Below are positions 63,770 through 64,000 of a DNA stretch of 64,000 nucleotides, piece after piece. The DNA is taken from assembly GCA_963662175.1 (NCBI GenBank), contig OY759215.1:46765213-46829212 (forward strand), given 5' to 3'. Made by a program: the position numbers and the translations under genes. Position 1 is the first letter of the stretch, and each line of letters opens with the position of its first letter. The stretch is from Aradus depressus (taxonomy: Eukaryota > Arthropoda > Insecta > Hemiptera > Aradidae). A model generated the notes under the pieces. It was not told the origin of the DNA. It did no database searches and saw nothing but the letters and a program-made list of their open reading frames with translations.

Positions 63770-64000
63770 GAATACGTCAAAAGAATTTATACATTTAGAT
63801 AGCTTATAAATTAGATTTATAACTACTTGAGTCTAACACACGTATGATTAGTAGTAATAACACAACTATTTTTTGAAGAAAAAAGTAAAATGAAATGAGT
63901 ATAAAAAAATATAATACATACATAGATACAATTATAACAAGTAGACACATTTTCCAATTTAATAAAAATTAAGATAACTATTTTTCAAAAAACTCTTCGG
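63770..64000 (-). mobile_element. Second copy of the Penelope-like repeat, cut by the window end
   Basis: Collinear with 27640-27880 (ATAAATTAGATTTATAA, TTGAGTCTAACACACGTATG, CAAAAAACTCTTCGG). The hammerhead core would lie just beyond the window. Confidence 0.75.

Overview
The window looks like repeat-rich nuclear DNA from an insect. I infer a hemimetabolous, hemipteran-like genome from repeat density and the intron-bearing E(spl)-type genes; the species is not identifiable from sequence alone. It is AT-rich with short GC-rich islands, spliceosomal introns (GT..AG), tRNA-derived SINEs, LINE 3' ends, a mariner, PIF/Harbinger and hAT elements, and Penelope-like hammerhead motifs. There is no bacterial-style gene organisation.

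Two genes stand out and appear to form a compact Enhancer of split locus. At 16870-17705 is a two-exon gene for a 96-residue protein with a basic amphipathic helix, best read as Bearded-family (m-alpha-like). At 44279-46095 is a two-exon gene for a 192-residue Hairy/E(spl)-class bHLH-Orange repressor ending in WRPW. They are on the same strand about 27 kb apart. Both have a TATA box plus a TCATTC initiator, Su(H)-type and proneural E-box sites just upstream, and 3'UTRs with Brd boxes (AGCTTTA) and K boxes (TGTGAT). Proneural factors and Notch/Su(H) would switch both on, miRNAs would damp both, and the bHLH protein would repress target promoters. Between and beyond them only repeats and GC-rich islands occur. 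Several islands carry CGTGGGAA, CACGTG and GCAGGTG sites and are candidate Notch-responsive enhancers (26.9, 35.0, 39.3, 49.0 kb).

A third probable gene (51.7-53.2 kb, perhaps with a 5'UTR exon near 50.2 kb) encodes a 103-residue helical protein I do not recognise. Its intron contains a LINE fragment and another repeat.

Most of the rest is repeats. SINE-A is a tRNA-headed family of about 325 bp with 23 copies. Family B, with about 30 copies, has hairpin ends and an expandable internal unit; it resembles Helentron-derived (HINE/DINE-1-like) elements. Other contents are a palindromic MITE family (M), a family C, LINE tails of RTE, Jockey and RNase-H-bearing types, a 1181-bp mariner remnant, a 644-bp PIF/Harbinger derivative, a 479-bp hAT MITE, a second SINE, several long palindromes, and five tandem arrays. 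One array (40.6-41.5 kb) carries an E-box at the same place in every unit. Nested insertions with visible target-site duplications give a relative order of arrival.
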